The position numbers were made by a program, and so were the translations under genes. Below, piece after piece: positions 7,592-14,801 of a DNA stretch of 64,000 nt (position 1 is the stretch's first letter; the number at the start of each line of letters is the position of its first letter). This DNA is from Pontibacillus sp. HMF3514 (GTDB taxonomy: Bacteria; Bacillota; Bacilli; Bacillales; BH030062): NCBI RefSeq assembly GCF_009858175.1, contig NZ_CP047393.1, positions 1,116,001 to 1,180,000 of the forward strand, in the 5' to 3' direction. The notes beneath the pieces were generated by a model. The model was not told the DNA's origin and ran no database searches. It was given only the letters and a program-made list of their open reading frames with translations.

Positions 7592-7631
7592 AACGGGCCA
7601 TATTGAAGACTCAGTTTCGAGATAAATTATT
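7592..7631 (-). repeat. array core in inverted orientation
   Basis: Read on the minus strand this is TTTATCTCGAAACTGAGTC, TTC, then GGCCCG: the TTATCTCGAAATCAAGTCTTC core and GGGC box of the array. It is the only copy facing the opposite way, just upstream of the toxin-antitoxin genes. Confidence 0.6.
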
Positions 7632-7720
7632 GAAAATTAGTGTTTATTCCCTCGATATTAGTAATGAGTCCGCTAGATGATTTATAATGAACGTAAAGGT
7701 ACTTAAAGGAGGTTCTTCGT

Positions 7721-7894
7721 TTGGGTGCAAAAGAAGATGTTATCAAACTTATTAATGAGTTACCTGAATCAGCAACTACAGAAGATATCATGCGGAAACT
7801 GTATGAGCGAATCAAAATCGAAAAAGGTATTTATGAATTAGATGAAGGAAGGTCTTTTACTCATACGGAAGTAAAAGAGAAAATGGATAAATAG
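7721..7894 (+). CDS. antitoxin of a RelE/ParE-type module, 57 aa
   Basis: TTG 7721 follows AAAGGAGG at 7706-7713. The small acidic protein opens with a helix (KEDVIKLINELPESATTEDIM), then LYERIKIEKGIYELDEGRSFTHTEVKEKM. The core of that stretch (IEKGIYELDEGR, then T-H-x-E-V) is the standard pattern of short antitoxins paired with RelE/ParE toxins. In such systems it binds the toxin through its C-terminal part and represses its own promoter. Its TAG stop overlaps the presumed toxin start (ATAG). Confidence 0.75.
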   Translation: MGAKEDVIKLINELPESATTEDIMRKLYERIKIEKGIYELDEGRSFTHTEVKEKMDK

Positions 7895-8172
7895 CTGAAA
7901 TAATATGGGCGCAAAGTGCTGTTAATGATTTGGACGAAATTTGCACTTATATATCTCATGATTCTGAAGAATATGCACGATTATTTGCAAGAAGAATACT
8001 TGAAGCCATTGAGCAAGTAGCTACATTCCCTCTTTCAGGTAAAATTGTACCTGAGTTAAAAAATCAACTTATTAGGGGAAAAATTCACGGTAATTACAGA
8101 ATTATTTATAGAGACATGGGAGAAGTCCTAGAAGTTGTTAGAATCATGCATGCTGCAAGGGACTTTGAATAA
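7891..8172 (+). CDS. RelE/ParE family toxin with apparent ATA start, 93 aa
   Basis: A conventional start appears only at TTG 7930. Upstream in the same frame the codons read ATA-Ala-Glu-Ile-Ile-Trp-Ala-Gln-Ser-Ala-x-x-Asp-Leu, the normal first strand and helix of RelE/ParE toxins. The frame is closed by TAA just before ATA 7891. The full family length (about 90-95 aa) needs the start at 7891, which overlaps the antitoxin stop exactly where an ATGA overlap is usual. The rest (ISHDSEEYARLFARRILEAI, FPLSGKIVPEL, HGNYRIIYRD) is typical. So either ATA is used weakly, or the ATG has mutated and toxin output is reduced or lost. Confidence 0.75.
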   Translation: MAEIIWAQSAVNDLDEICTYISHDSEEYARLFARRILEAIEQVATFPLSGKIVPELKNQLIRGKIHGNYRIIYRDMGEVLEVVRIMHAARDFE

Positions 8173-8191
8173 GTAACAATTTCATGAATAA

Positions 8192-8360
8192 TTATCTCAA
8201 ATTCAAGATATTAATGTTAGGGCGCTTTCCTGGAATAAGGAAGGCCCTTTTTATTTGTCTTGCTCGTATAATCAGGCGAGTTCCAAATTGGATATTTGTG
8301 TTAAAATTTGAATTAGATTGTAATGAAATTCACTTAAACTAACGAGCAGGTTAGCTTAAA
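8192..8360 (+). repeat. complete array module (terminator half plus promoter half)
   Basis: TTATCTCAAATTCAAG, AGGGCGCTTTCCTGGAATAAGG with AAGGCCC and a T-run (terminator to 8255). Then TTGGATATTTGTG with TAAAAT at 8302-8307, TTGAATTAGATT, and CTAACGAGCAGGTTAG. It links the toxin gene to the nucleosidase-like gene. Confidence 0.8.
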
Positions 8361-8444
8361 AAAACTATATAATTATGGATTTGCAAGAAGTCGGTGTTAA
8401 TAGATAATAAAGTTCTTTAATTACAAAAGTAGGGTGATAAGTCA

Positions 8445-9116
8445 ATGATAGGAATAAGCATAGCAACTAAGTGGGAATACGAAGCAACATTGGAATACTT
8501 TAGCATAAAAGATAACGAACGTTTCGGTTATCCTTATGGCGAGTATTTCATGAGAACAATTAATGATACTGAGCTCGTTTTTTATAGTACCGGTGTAAGA
8601 AAAGTAAATGGTGTTGGTGGTAATCAGTATATGATTTCTAAATTTAATTTAACTAAAGTAATCGTTGCTGGAACATGTGCAGGAATAGATGATAAGTTCA
8701 GTAATTTGGATATTTTTGTACCAGATAAAGCCGTTCAATATGATTGCACAGTAAAAGAAATTGAGCCTTTTATTAAACAATCCTTCATAGTCGATATTGA
8801 TCTATCAAAATATGGAAATGATTTTTATGCCGGAACAATTGGAACCGCTGATAAAGCAGTAGTTATGTGGAAGGACTATTTAGAACTTAAAGAAAACAAA
8901 ATAATAATAGCCGATACAGAAGCGGGTGCAATTGCTTATATCTGTAAGAAGAATGATGTTGAGTGCATTATTATAAAAGGAATATCTGATTTTCCAACAG
9001 AAGAAAGTAACTCTGAAAAATTCGAATCGAACAATGAACAAATTAATATTTATTTAGAAAACACCCCCAAAGTTATGAACAAAATATTTGGCGAATATTT
9101 AAAGAGATTTATTTAA
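8445..9116 (+). CDS. MTA/SAH nucleosidase-like (PNP/UDP phosphorylase superfamily) protein, 223 aa
   Basis: ATG 8445 follows GTAGGGTGATAAG. The fold markers are the first strand IGISIATKWE, FYSTGVRKVNGVGGNQYM and VIVAGTCAGID (glycine-rich phosphate/base loop). They are followed by IADTEAGAIAYICKKNDVECIIIKGISDFP, which is the family's (D/M)-x-E-x-x-x-x-A then I-(R/K)-x-ISD pattern. The Glu and the Asp of ISD are the residues that hold ribose and protonate the base. The sequence is far from housekeeping MtnN and the purine site varies, so the exact nucleoside is open. In an accessory array it could act on a signal or defence nucleotide, but that is speculation. Confidence 0.7.
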   Translation: MIGISIATKWEYEATLEYFSIKDNERFGYPYGEYFMRTINDTELVFYSTGVRKVNGVGGNQYMISKFNLTKVIVAGTCAGIDDKFSNLDIFVPDKAVQYDCTVKEIEPFIKQSFIVDIDLSKYGNDFYAGTIGTADKAVVMWKDYLELKENKIIIADTEAGAIAYICKKNDVECIIIKGISDFPTEESNSEKFESNNEQINIYLENTPKVMNKIFGEYLKRFI

Positions 9117-9235
9117 ATAAATTTGAAGTTAATAGAAAGATTGTGATTGTTGATGAAACTTTTTTAATGGAGTCTCCTTTGTTCTACTTTCAATAGCAAG
9201 ATTGTGAAAAAATGTACTTATAATAGTAAAGGGTA

Positions 9236-9306
9236 ATTCACTGAATATCTGTGTTAAAGTTTTGAATTAGATTATGAAGAAACGTACTAGTATAATGGGC
9301 AGGATT
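9236..9306 (+). repeat. array module, promoter part (degenerate)
   Basis: ATTCACTGAATATCTGTG then TAAAGT (9255-9260), TTGAATTAGATTATGAAGAA and GGGCAGGATTGTTTG: the promoter and hairpin region of the module with losses. A partial repeat of its GATTGTGAA-AAA-TGTACT text lies at 9199-9222. Confidence 0.6.
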
Positions 9307-9366
9307 GTTTGAAAAGGTTTGAAGTTCTCATTGCAAGAATCGTTATAAACTGTAAAGGATGAAACG

Positions 9367-9885
9367 ATGAAAAAAATAATATTTGGTATTGTTGTTGTAA
9401 TAACGTTGGCATATGTTTTTGTTTATATAGAGCATAGTAAAAAGAATCATTCATATTCAACGCCAGAAGTAGCCCTAAGTAATGTTAAAAATCCAAAACT
9501 TGATGTTTTGAAAATTATTGATACAAAATTCTATGAGAATGTTGCGTATGTTTTCTTCCACTCAGCCGTAGGCGAAACTCGTAATAACTATTTAGGGGTA
9601 GGACGGATAAATAAGAATGAATATGGTTGGAGATTTAAAGAAATAATCGGTGTCGGAAATATTGATAACAATAATTCGGGAATGGCTTCAGGTAAGGATG
9701 ATTACATTGTCGGGTTTGCAAAAAAAGAAGTAGATAAAGTGAGATTTGGAAATCATGATGCACAAATGATAACAATAGATAATAAATATATGAATGCATT
9801 TTTATTTCATGGTGTAGATTCTGATTTATTGGGACAAACCGATTTTGTTTATTTGGATACTGAAGGTAACGAATTGCCTTATTAA
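9367..9885 (+). CDS. hypothetical membrane-anchored protein, 172 aa
   Basis: ATG 9367 follows AAAGGATGAAACG. Residues 4-21 are one hydrophobic segment after MKK, and the rest should lie outside the membrane. The exported part is beta-rich: VAYVFFHSAVG, NYLGVGRINKNEYGWRFKEI, and a GQTDFVYLDTEGNEL hairpin at the end. Proteins of this outline are common in Bacillus as uncharacterised anchored domains. I recognise no catalytic residues. It is a lone unit of the array, without a visible module terminator. Confidence 0.6.
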   Translation: MKKIIFGIVVVITLAYVFVYIEHSKKNHSYSTPEVALSNVKNPKLDVLKIIDTKFYENVAYVFFHSAVGETRNNYLGVGRINKNEYGWRFKEIIGVGNIDNNNSGMASGKDDYIVGFAKKEVDKVRFGNHDAQMITIDNKYMNAFLFHGVDSDLLGQTDFVYLDTEGNELPY

Positions 9886-9968
9886 GCTTACTCATCCTTA
9901 TAGTCTAAAAAAGAAAAAGAGTGAAACCACATAAAAGCAGATTAATTGATAGAGGAGGAATGTAGGGA

Positions 9969-10592
9969 ATGAAAATAGCTATTTTCGGAAGTACAGGTGC
10001 ATTGGGTATTCAATTGACAAATATCGCATTGTCAGAGGGGCATGATGTAAAGGTACTTGTTAGAGATCCTTCAAAACAAACAATCTCTCACGATAACTTA
10101 AAAGTTGTCAAAGGGGATGTGATGAATATAAGTGATGTTGAATCAGTTATTGCAGAACAAGATGTAATCTTATCAGCTTTAGGTGTGGGAAGGTCAACAA
10201 AACCGACTGTTACCTTTTCGAAGGGAACACAAAACATTATAAATAGTGCCTCAAAACTTGGTGTGAACCGACTGGTTTGTGTTTCATCGGCTGGTGTTGA
10301 GGATGATCCAAGCTTTCCTTTTATATATCGAAAAATAATTAGACCTTTATTTTTAAAGAATATATATAGTGATATGGCTGAGATGGAAAGAGTGATTAGA
10401 AGTAGTGATGTTGATTGGACAATAATTCAACCATATACACTTACCAATGGTCCTGTATCAAAAAGTTATCGAACTCAAGTAAATGGACTAATACAAAAAG
10501 GAAAGAATATTTCCCGAGCGGATGTTGCTCATCTCATGCTTCAAACTGTAAGACGTTCTGGCAATCAAGAAGCCATAGCTATTGCGTACTAA
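9969..10592 (+). CDS. NAD(P)-binding atypical SDR / NmrA-like oxidoreductase, 207 aa
   Basis: ATG 9969 follows GAGGAGGAATGTAGG. The N-terminus MKIAIFGSTGALG is a GxxGxxG Rossmann motif. LVRDPSK, VVKGDVMN and LSALGVG follow in the order seen in atypical SDRs of the NmrA/SDR_a5 group. VCVSSAGV marks the central strand. The classical Tyr-x-x-x-Lys is replaced by a FIYRK stretch, so catalysis is uncertain; many relatives are sensors or quinone-linked reductases. Length is normal. A module with a terminator follows. Confidence 0.8.
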   Translation: MKIAIFGSTGALGIQLTNIALSEGHDVKVLVRDPSKQTISHDNLKVVKGDVMNISDVESVIAEQDVILSALGVGRSTKPTVTFSKGTQNIINSASKLGVNRLVCVSSAGVEDDPSFPFIYRKIIRPLFLKNIYSDMAEMERVIRSSDVDWTIIQPYTLTNGPVSKSYRTQVNGLIQKGKNISRADVAHLMLQTVRRSGNQEAIAIAY

Positions 10593-10605
10593 CAAAATAG
10601 AGAGG

Positions 10606-10751
10606 GCTAAAGTTGAAGATCGTATTAGTAGTTATCTCGAAATAAAATCTTCATACGAGGTCGCAATTCTTTAATAAGAATTTGGGTCTTTTTTTATAAA
10701 GAAAACACCTAGAATTAATTCCCTAATTCTATTGGTAAATTATGTTAAAGT
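10606..10751 (+). repeat. complete array module, last copy seen
   Basis: GCTAAAGTTGAAG, TTATCTCGAAATAAAATC, TCGCAATTCTTTAATAAGAATTTGGG with a T-run (terminator to 10697), then TATTGGTAAATTATG and TAAAGT (10746-10751). No copy is found beyond this point in the window. Confidence 0.7.
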
Positions 10752-10787
10752 GTGACTAATCATCATAGTTTGAAGGGAAGTTTAATA

Positions 10788-11315
10788 TTGAAAGTTAATG
10801 TTCTTACCTTAATACTTTTAATAACTACAATTTTAGTATTTGGATGCAGCAATCACACGGTTGATAAAGAAAGGTTAACTATTCTCAGAAATGAAAGTAA
10901 GGTGATATATCCTGAAGAAGTTCCTGAAAACTTCAACGCATTAGCAACTCAGGTCTGCATTGAAAATAACCAAAAGGGTAAGGCTTCTATTGACCCGTTT
11001 TTAGTCACTTTTGAAATAAAAGACAAATTACATTCTATAGTAGATGAGAGTTCTAGTGCATTAGAGCTTGATAGTCGTTATATTACGAATGCAGGCAAGG
11101 AAAAAATTACGAACTTGCCACCAGAGGGAGATACATTGTGTACGGGTAACACGTTAATGTTGAAAAAAGAAGTTAGCCAAGATGATTTAGAAAAGATGGT
11201 TAATGACGGAGATGTAAAAGTTTCAATAACAGAATTAAACGGTGATGTTATTACCTCATATACTTTGCAAGAGTTTGTTATTGGAAAACCAGACGGTTCA
11301 GTAATTAAACCATAA
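10788..11315 (+). CDS. lipoprotein of unknown function, 175 aa
   Basis: GTG 10752 is in frame but lies one base from the module -10 element, so it cannot be the start of a transcript from that promoter. TTG 10788, with AAGGGA at 10773-10778, fits. A hydrophobic signal (VLTLILLITTILVFGC) ends in a lipobox with Cys near residue 19. The mature part is mixed alpha/beta with two further cysteines (ATQVCIENN, DTLCTGN) that may form a disulfide. I recognise no family. It is the last cargo gene of the array and is closed by a strong terminator at 11383. Confidence 0.6.
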   Translation: MKVNVLTLILLITTILVFGCSNHTVDKERLTILRNESKVIYPEEVPENFNALATQVCIENNQKGKASIDPFLVTFEIKDKLHSIVDESSSALELDSRYITNAGKEKITNLPPEGDTLCTGNTLMLKKEVSQDDLEKMVNDGDVKVSITELNGDVITSYTLQEFVIGKPDGSVIKP

Positions 11316-11382
11316 GAAAATTAGGTGAAGAGCACTGTAGAATAGTATTATAAATACTTTCATTTCAATTCAACTAAAAGAG

Positions 11383-11410
11383 CACACACGATTACAATCG
11401 TGTGTGTTTT
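11383..11410 (+). terminator. intrinsic terminator
   Basis: CACACACGATT (11383-11393) pairs with AATCGTGTGTG (11396-11406), then TTTT. It closes the array before the convergent oxidoreductase gene. Confidence 0.8.
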
Positions 11411-11480
11411 GACAATTAATTACTTTGATACATTTAATAAAGACTTATACAACTTTACATATAGAATAAAAGTCAGTACT

Positions 11481-12461
11481 TTATTCATCTCCTAATAACA
11501 ATTTTTTAGCGAATTCAGCATCATTTAGTAATGGTCTCCCAATACTGATGAAATCAGCGAGTTCCTCGGTTAAAATATAATTTGCTATTTTTGCATTATC
11601 GATTTTACCTACTGTAATTATTGGAATGTTTACATATTGCTTAATAATTGCAGCAAAAGGAACTTGGTACCCTTCTGGAGTTGCCAGTGGTTTGATAGGG
11701 AGTAAGCCTCCAGCTGAAACGTGAACTGCATCTAAGTACTGTTCAAGAATCTTAAGGATCTTGGCAACCTCTGTGGAGCGTAACCCATCTTCTGTAAAGT
11801 CACTAGCGGATACTCGGATTTGTAAAGGGAATTGGTACCCTACTTCACTACGAATTGCTTCTAGTATTTCAAGTACAATATTAGAACGCTTTTCTACAGA
11901 ACCTCCGTAATGATCGCTACGCTGATTGGAAAGTGGAGATAAGAACTGATGTAACAGATAACCATGTGCTGCGTGAAGCTCAATACCATCAAACCCTGCC
12001 TCTACATTTCTTCTAGCAGCATTTCGATAATCTGCTATGATTTCTTTGATTTCAGGAATTGTTATTTCATTAGGAGTACCATACCGATCATCGAAAGGAA
12101 TAGGACTTGGTGCGACCATCTTTTCTGTCACCTTAGGATGTGATTTTCTCCCCCCATGAGAAAGTTGAATGAAAATAGGGGTTTTTTCTTCATGGACTGA
12201 ATCAACAATTCTTTTAAGTGGTTCTGTATGTTTATCAGTAAAGATCCCAATGTCATCTGGATATAGTCGGCCATTTTTGGAGACGGCAGTAGATTCAATA
12301 ATGATTAAACCGATTGACCCTGCTCGCTTTGTGTAATGATTGATATGATAATCAGTTGCATAGGCTTCTGCAGACCCGTGATTTTGTTGCATTGGGGCCA
12401 TAATAAGGCGATTTGAAATCATTAAATCTCCAATACTCATTGGATTGTTAATATGTGTCAC
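11481..12461 (-). CDS. NADH:flavin oxidoreductase, Old Yellow Enzyme family, 326 aa
   Basis: GTG at 12461 is used because AAGGAGGT lies 7 bases upstream on the minus strand; the frame is open a little further. The TIM-barrel FMN enzyme shows LIMAPMQQ at strand 1, IFIQLSHGGRKS, and FDGIELHAAHGYLLHQFLSPLSN with the His-Ala-Ala-His substrate pair and SNxRxDxYGGS. VDAVHVSAGG and a C-terminal VGKI...FISIGRPLL phosphate region complete it. It reduces activated alkenes or quinones using NAD(P)H. It is a single-domain (YqjM/NamA-like) enzyme without the Fe-S half of dienoyl reductases. It lies downstream of a second OYE gene, with a terminator between. Confidence 0.88.
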   Translation of the reverse strand: MTHINNPMSIGDLMISNRLIMAPMQQNHGSAEAYATDYHINHYTKRAGSIGLIIIESTAVSKNGRLYPDDIGIFTDKHTEPLKRIVDSVHEEKTPIFIQLSHGGRKSHPKVTEKMVAPSPIPFDDRYGTPNEITIPEIKEIIADYRNAARRNVEAGFDGIELHAAHGYLLHQFLSPLSNQRSDHYGGSVEKRSNIVLEILEAIRSEVGYQFPLQIRVSASDFTEDGLRSTEVAKILKILEQYLDAVHVSAGGLLPIKPLATPEGYQVPFAAIIKQYVNIPIITVGKIDNAKIANYILTEELADFISIGRPLLNDAEFAKKLLLGDE

Positions 12462-12477
12462 GATCAGATACCTCCTT

Positions 12478-12516
12478 AAAAAAGCTACACCCAAATATAT
12501 GGGAGTAGCTTTTTTA
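12478..12516 (-). terminator. intrinsic terminator between the two OYE genes
   Basis: AAAAAGCTAC pairs with GTAGCTTTTT around an 18-base loop; T-runs flank both sides. It ends the transcript of the gene at 12533 before the next ribosome site. Confidence 0.75.
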
Positions 12517-12532
12517 CTATTTTAAAGTGCTG

Positions 12533-13642
12533 TTATTGAACGATGTCCATTTGTAGTTCAAGATCTTTTACTTTTGCTTGAGGGAGTAGAATTTTTTCAA
12601 AATCAAATTCATTTAGATCCATGCCTTTACGCACCTTATTTGGTAAGTCCGGATTGGCTAAGGCGCTTGTACCCAAGGATACTAAATCAGCTTGATGTTC
12701 TTCTAATAATTTTTCCGCTTTTTCAGGGTCACCTAATTTACCGTTTGCGATAACAGGAAGTTTTCCAAAATCTTTAGCAGCCTGAGCTAACGTTCTTGTG
12801 TTCTCTCCGAACGCAGAATTCGTTGCATCTCCATCTGTAATATGAATATAGTCTAAAGCACTTTTGCCTAATTGAGAGAAGATATATTCAGCCTCGTTTT
12901 CTCCTTCAGCCCATTTATGGTCGGGATCAGCAACTTTGATTTGAGATATACGAATTCCTACCATAAAATCAGGTCCAACTGCTTTTCGAATGCTTTCGAT
13001 AATTTCTAGTACAATTCGAAGTCGGTTTTCTTTAGAGCCACCATATTGGTCTTCACGATGGTTCAAATAATCAGTTAAGAATTGATCCAATAAATACCCA
13101 TTTGCTCCATGGATCTCAACACCATCAAATCCAGCTTCTTTAGCGCGGGTGGCACTTTGAACGAATGCATCTTTTACTAGCTCAATATCTTGTTCAGTCA
13201 TTGCTTTAGGTGTTTGGAATGGACCCGAGCCACCATAGAAACCTAATTGTTCACCCTTTGGAGGGATATCAGAAGAGGATATCGTTTCATCTGTATAAGC
13301 ATTTCCTTGACTCTGACCACCTGCGTGCATAAGTTGTGCAATCATTAAAGAATCATGGCTATGAACAGCGTCTACTACTGGTTTCCATGCCTGTACATGC
13401 TCATCTTTCGCAAGTCCAGGTTGATCGTCATAGCCTTGACTGTAACTTTCGTCTATATAAATTCCTTCTGAAATTATGGCACTAAATCCACCTTTGGCGT
13501 ATCGCTCATAATATTTTTGCATGGTTTCATTTGCACGACCATCTTGATCTGCACTAATTCTTGTCATGGGTGCAACAACATATCGGTTATTAAAGGTTTT
13601 ATCTTTAATTTTTGTATTAGAGAATAGGTTATTGTGTTTCAT
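12533..13642 (-). CDS. NADH-dependent flavin oxidoreductase, OYE family (YqiG-like), 369 aa
   Basis: ATG 13642 has AAGAAAGG at good spacing; an ATG at 13651 sits directly on that site. VVAPMTRISA, MIAQLMHAGGQS and FDGVEIHGANGYLLDQFLTDYLNHREDQYGGS are the FMN and substrate motifs. Here the second His of the usual pair is Asn (HGAN), the variant of YqiG-type and plant-like enzymes. The C-terminus has LPVIANGKLGDPEKA and LVSLGTSAL. Its upstream region carries a palindrome at 13693-13712 that resembles operators of quinone- or electrophile-sensing MarR regulators, in keeping with a detoxifying role. Confidence 0.87.
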   Translation of the reverse strand: MKHNNLFSNTKIKDKTFNNRYVVAPMTRISADQDGRANETMQKYYERYAKGGFSAIISEGIYIDESYSQGYDDQPGLAKDEHVQAWKPVVDAVHSHDSLMIAQLMHAGGQSQGNAYTDETISSSDIPPKGEQLGFYGGSGPFQTPKAMTEQDIELVKDAFVQSATRAKEAGFDGVEIHGANGYLLDQFLTDYLNHREDQYGGSKENRLRIVLEIIESIRKAVGPDFMVGIRISQIKVADPDHKWAEGENEAEYIFSQLGKSALDYIHITDGDATNSAFGENTRTLAQAAKDFGKLPVIANGKLGDPEKAEKLLEEHQADLVSLGTSALANPDLPNKVRKGMDLNEFDFEKILLPQAKVKDLELQMDIVQ

Positions 13643-14076
13643 TCTAAACATCCTTTCTTAATTTAACCTTAGATTGGCATCTTACTTGATACATATCTTC
13701 AATTCAAGATATTTGCTTACTGCAAAATTGTCGTATAGTAGGTTAACTTAAAATCTTAGAAATATGTATGTCCTTTCTTTAGGGTTGAAAAATTAATAAT
13801 ATCTCAACGTATGCTCGCTCACACTTATTGCTTTCGCTACCTCTCCGATCCGATAATCCATCCTTTTACACCTCATTTTTTATCATACATTGGTAAGGCT
13901 TTATTTACTTATATAGAAACCATACTACTTCGAGTTAACTCAAAGTCAAATCTCAATCATTTTTTGAACTCAAAAGTATCTAATCAGTGTTGCTTTAAAA
14001 ACGAAACAGGCTTAATTTATAAATAATAATGACAATAACCAAGCCTTCTTTCATACAATACTTTTGGGGTGAAAAT
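13643..14076. other. intergenic region with regulatory palindrome
   Basis: It holds the upstream region of the OYE gene, including the palindrome at 13693-13712, and the start region of the CwlJ gene. Apparent frames in it have no ribosome site or family resemblance. Confidence 0.4.
13693..13712. promoter_or_regulatory. MarR/MhqR-like operator palindrome
   Basis: ATATCTT-CAATTC-AAGATAT is a perfect 7-bp inverted repeat 50 bases upstream of the OYE start. It resembles the TATCTCGAATTCGAGATA box of B. subtilis MhqR. The regulator gene is not in the window. Confidence 0.45.
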
Positions 14077-14514
14077 ATGCCAAGAGTAAAATACACAAGT
14101 AAAGATGTTGCCTTAGTGGCAAGGATGATGAGAGCAGAAGCTGTAGCTGAAGGGAAACAAGGAATGTTGTATGTAGGAAATGTGATTGTTAATCGTTCGA
14201 AAGCGGATTGTTTAGACTTTGAAGGTCTACGAACAATTAGAGACGTCATATTTCAAGTTCAAGGCGGGAATTATTCTTTTGAAGCTGTTCAAAAGGGAAA
14301 CTTATTTTATAACAGAGCAAGGTCTACTGAGAAAAGATTAGCCAGAAAAACGCTAAATTTTTGGAGAGACCACCCAGCTAAATATGCTCTTTGGTATTTC
14401 AATCCAGAAGGTGAATGTCCTCCAACCTGGTATGGTCAACTTTTTACTGGTCCATATAAAAACCATTGTTACTACGAACCGCAACCTGGAACATGTGACA
14501 GTGTTTATAACTGA
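14077..14514 (+). CDS. cwlJ: spore cortex-lytic cell wall hydrolase, CwlJ-like, 145 aa
   Basis: ATG 14077 follows TTGGGGTG; an ATG at 14029 is in frame but has no ribosome site. The whole protein is one SleB/CwlJ hydrolase_2 domain: VARMMRAEAVAEGKQGMLYVGNVIVNR with the catalytic Glu in (R)AEA, FQVQGGNYSFEAV, and PAKYALWYFNPEGECPPTWYG near the end. There is no signal peptide and no peptidoglycan-binding domain, as in CwlJ (142 aa in B. subtilis) rather than SleB. CwlJ sits in the inner coat and is activated by calcium dipicolinate during germination, with GerQ as partner. No gerQ is seen here. Confidence 0.85.
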   Translation: MPRVKYTSKDVALVARMMRAEAVAEGKQGMLYVGNVIVNRSKADCLDFEGLRTIRDVIFQVQGGNYSFEAVQKGNLFYNRARSTEKRLARKTLNFWRDHPAKYALWYFNPEGECPPTWYGQLFTGPYKNHCYYEPQPGTCDSVYN

Positions 14515-14589
14515 GGTTAAGGATGACCATTTTATTTCATAACTACAGTATCTAGCTTTTTTCAAAGGAATAATGTAATAAAGTAAAAG

Positions 14590-14622
14590 GCACAACCATG
14601 TCAGTAATGGTTGTGCTTTTTT
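14590..14622 (+). terminator. intrinsic terminator
   Basis: GCACAACCAT (14590-14599) pairs with ATGGTTGTGC (14607-14616), then TTTTTT. It ends the CwlJ transcript and faces the minus-strand small gene at 14649. Confidence 0.85.
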
Positions 14623-14648
14623 ACATAAGTAAACCACTCAGAGTCGTT

Positions 14649-14801
14649 CTAATCCCTCATGGATCCTGCTTCTCGAGCGGTCATTGCCCCTCGACCTTCG
14701 CTTTCATCTTTTTTTATTTCTTGTTTTACCTTTTGTGCATCAGTTCCAGCGAACCCAGGCTTCATCATAGAGTTTTCTTTAGATTGTTTGTTTTGTTTCA
14801 T
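14649..14801 (-). CDS. probable gamma-type small acid-soluble spore protein, 50 aa
   Basis: This short frame is read from ATG 14801 behind GAGGAGGATTTGT on the minus strand. The peptide is hydrophilic, rich in Lys, Gln, Glu and Ser. GFAGTDAQKVKQEIKKDESE near residues 16-35 is close to the A-G-T-(D/N)-A-Q-x-V-(K/R)-Q repeat of SspE/gamma-type SASP, which are amino-acid stores of the spore core. The end (MTAREAGSMRD) is less typical. Its position beside cwlJ fits a spore role. The family call rests on one repeat. Confidence 0.55.
   Translation of the reverse strand: MKQNKQSKENSMMKPGFAGTDAQKVKQEIKKDESEGRGAMTAREAGSMRD

Larger units (their letters stand above)
7328..7720. other. intergenic region with a terminator and an inverted array core
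   Basis: It holds a terminator at 7475-7505, a minus-strand copy of the array core at 7592-7631, and the ribosome site of the antitoxin at 7706-7713. No additional gene is seen. Confidence 0.5.

Noticed and set aside
1-10751. CRISPR array or integron
   Set aside because: The repeats are long, imperfect and flank whole genes, with no spacers, cas genes, integrase or recognisable attC sites.
13811-14026. A 71-codon plus-strand frame before cwlJ
   Set aside because: No ribosome site, no family; composition looks like noncoding DNA.
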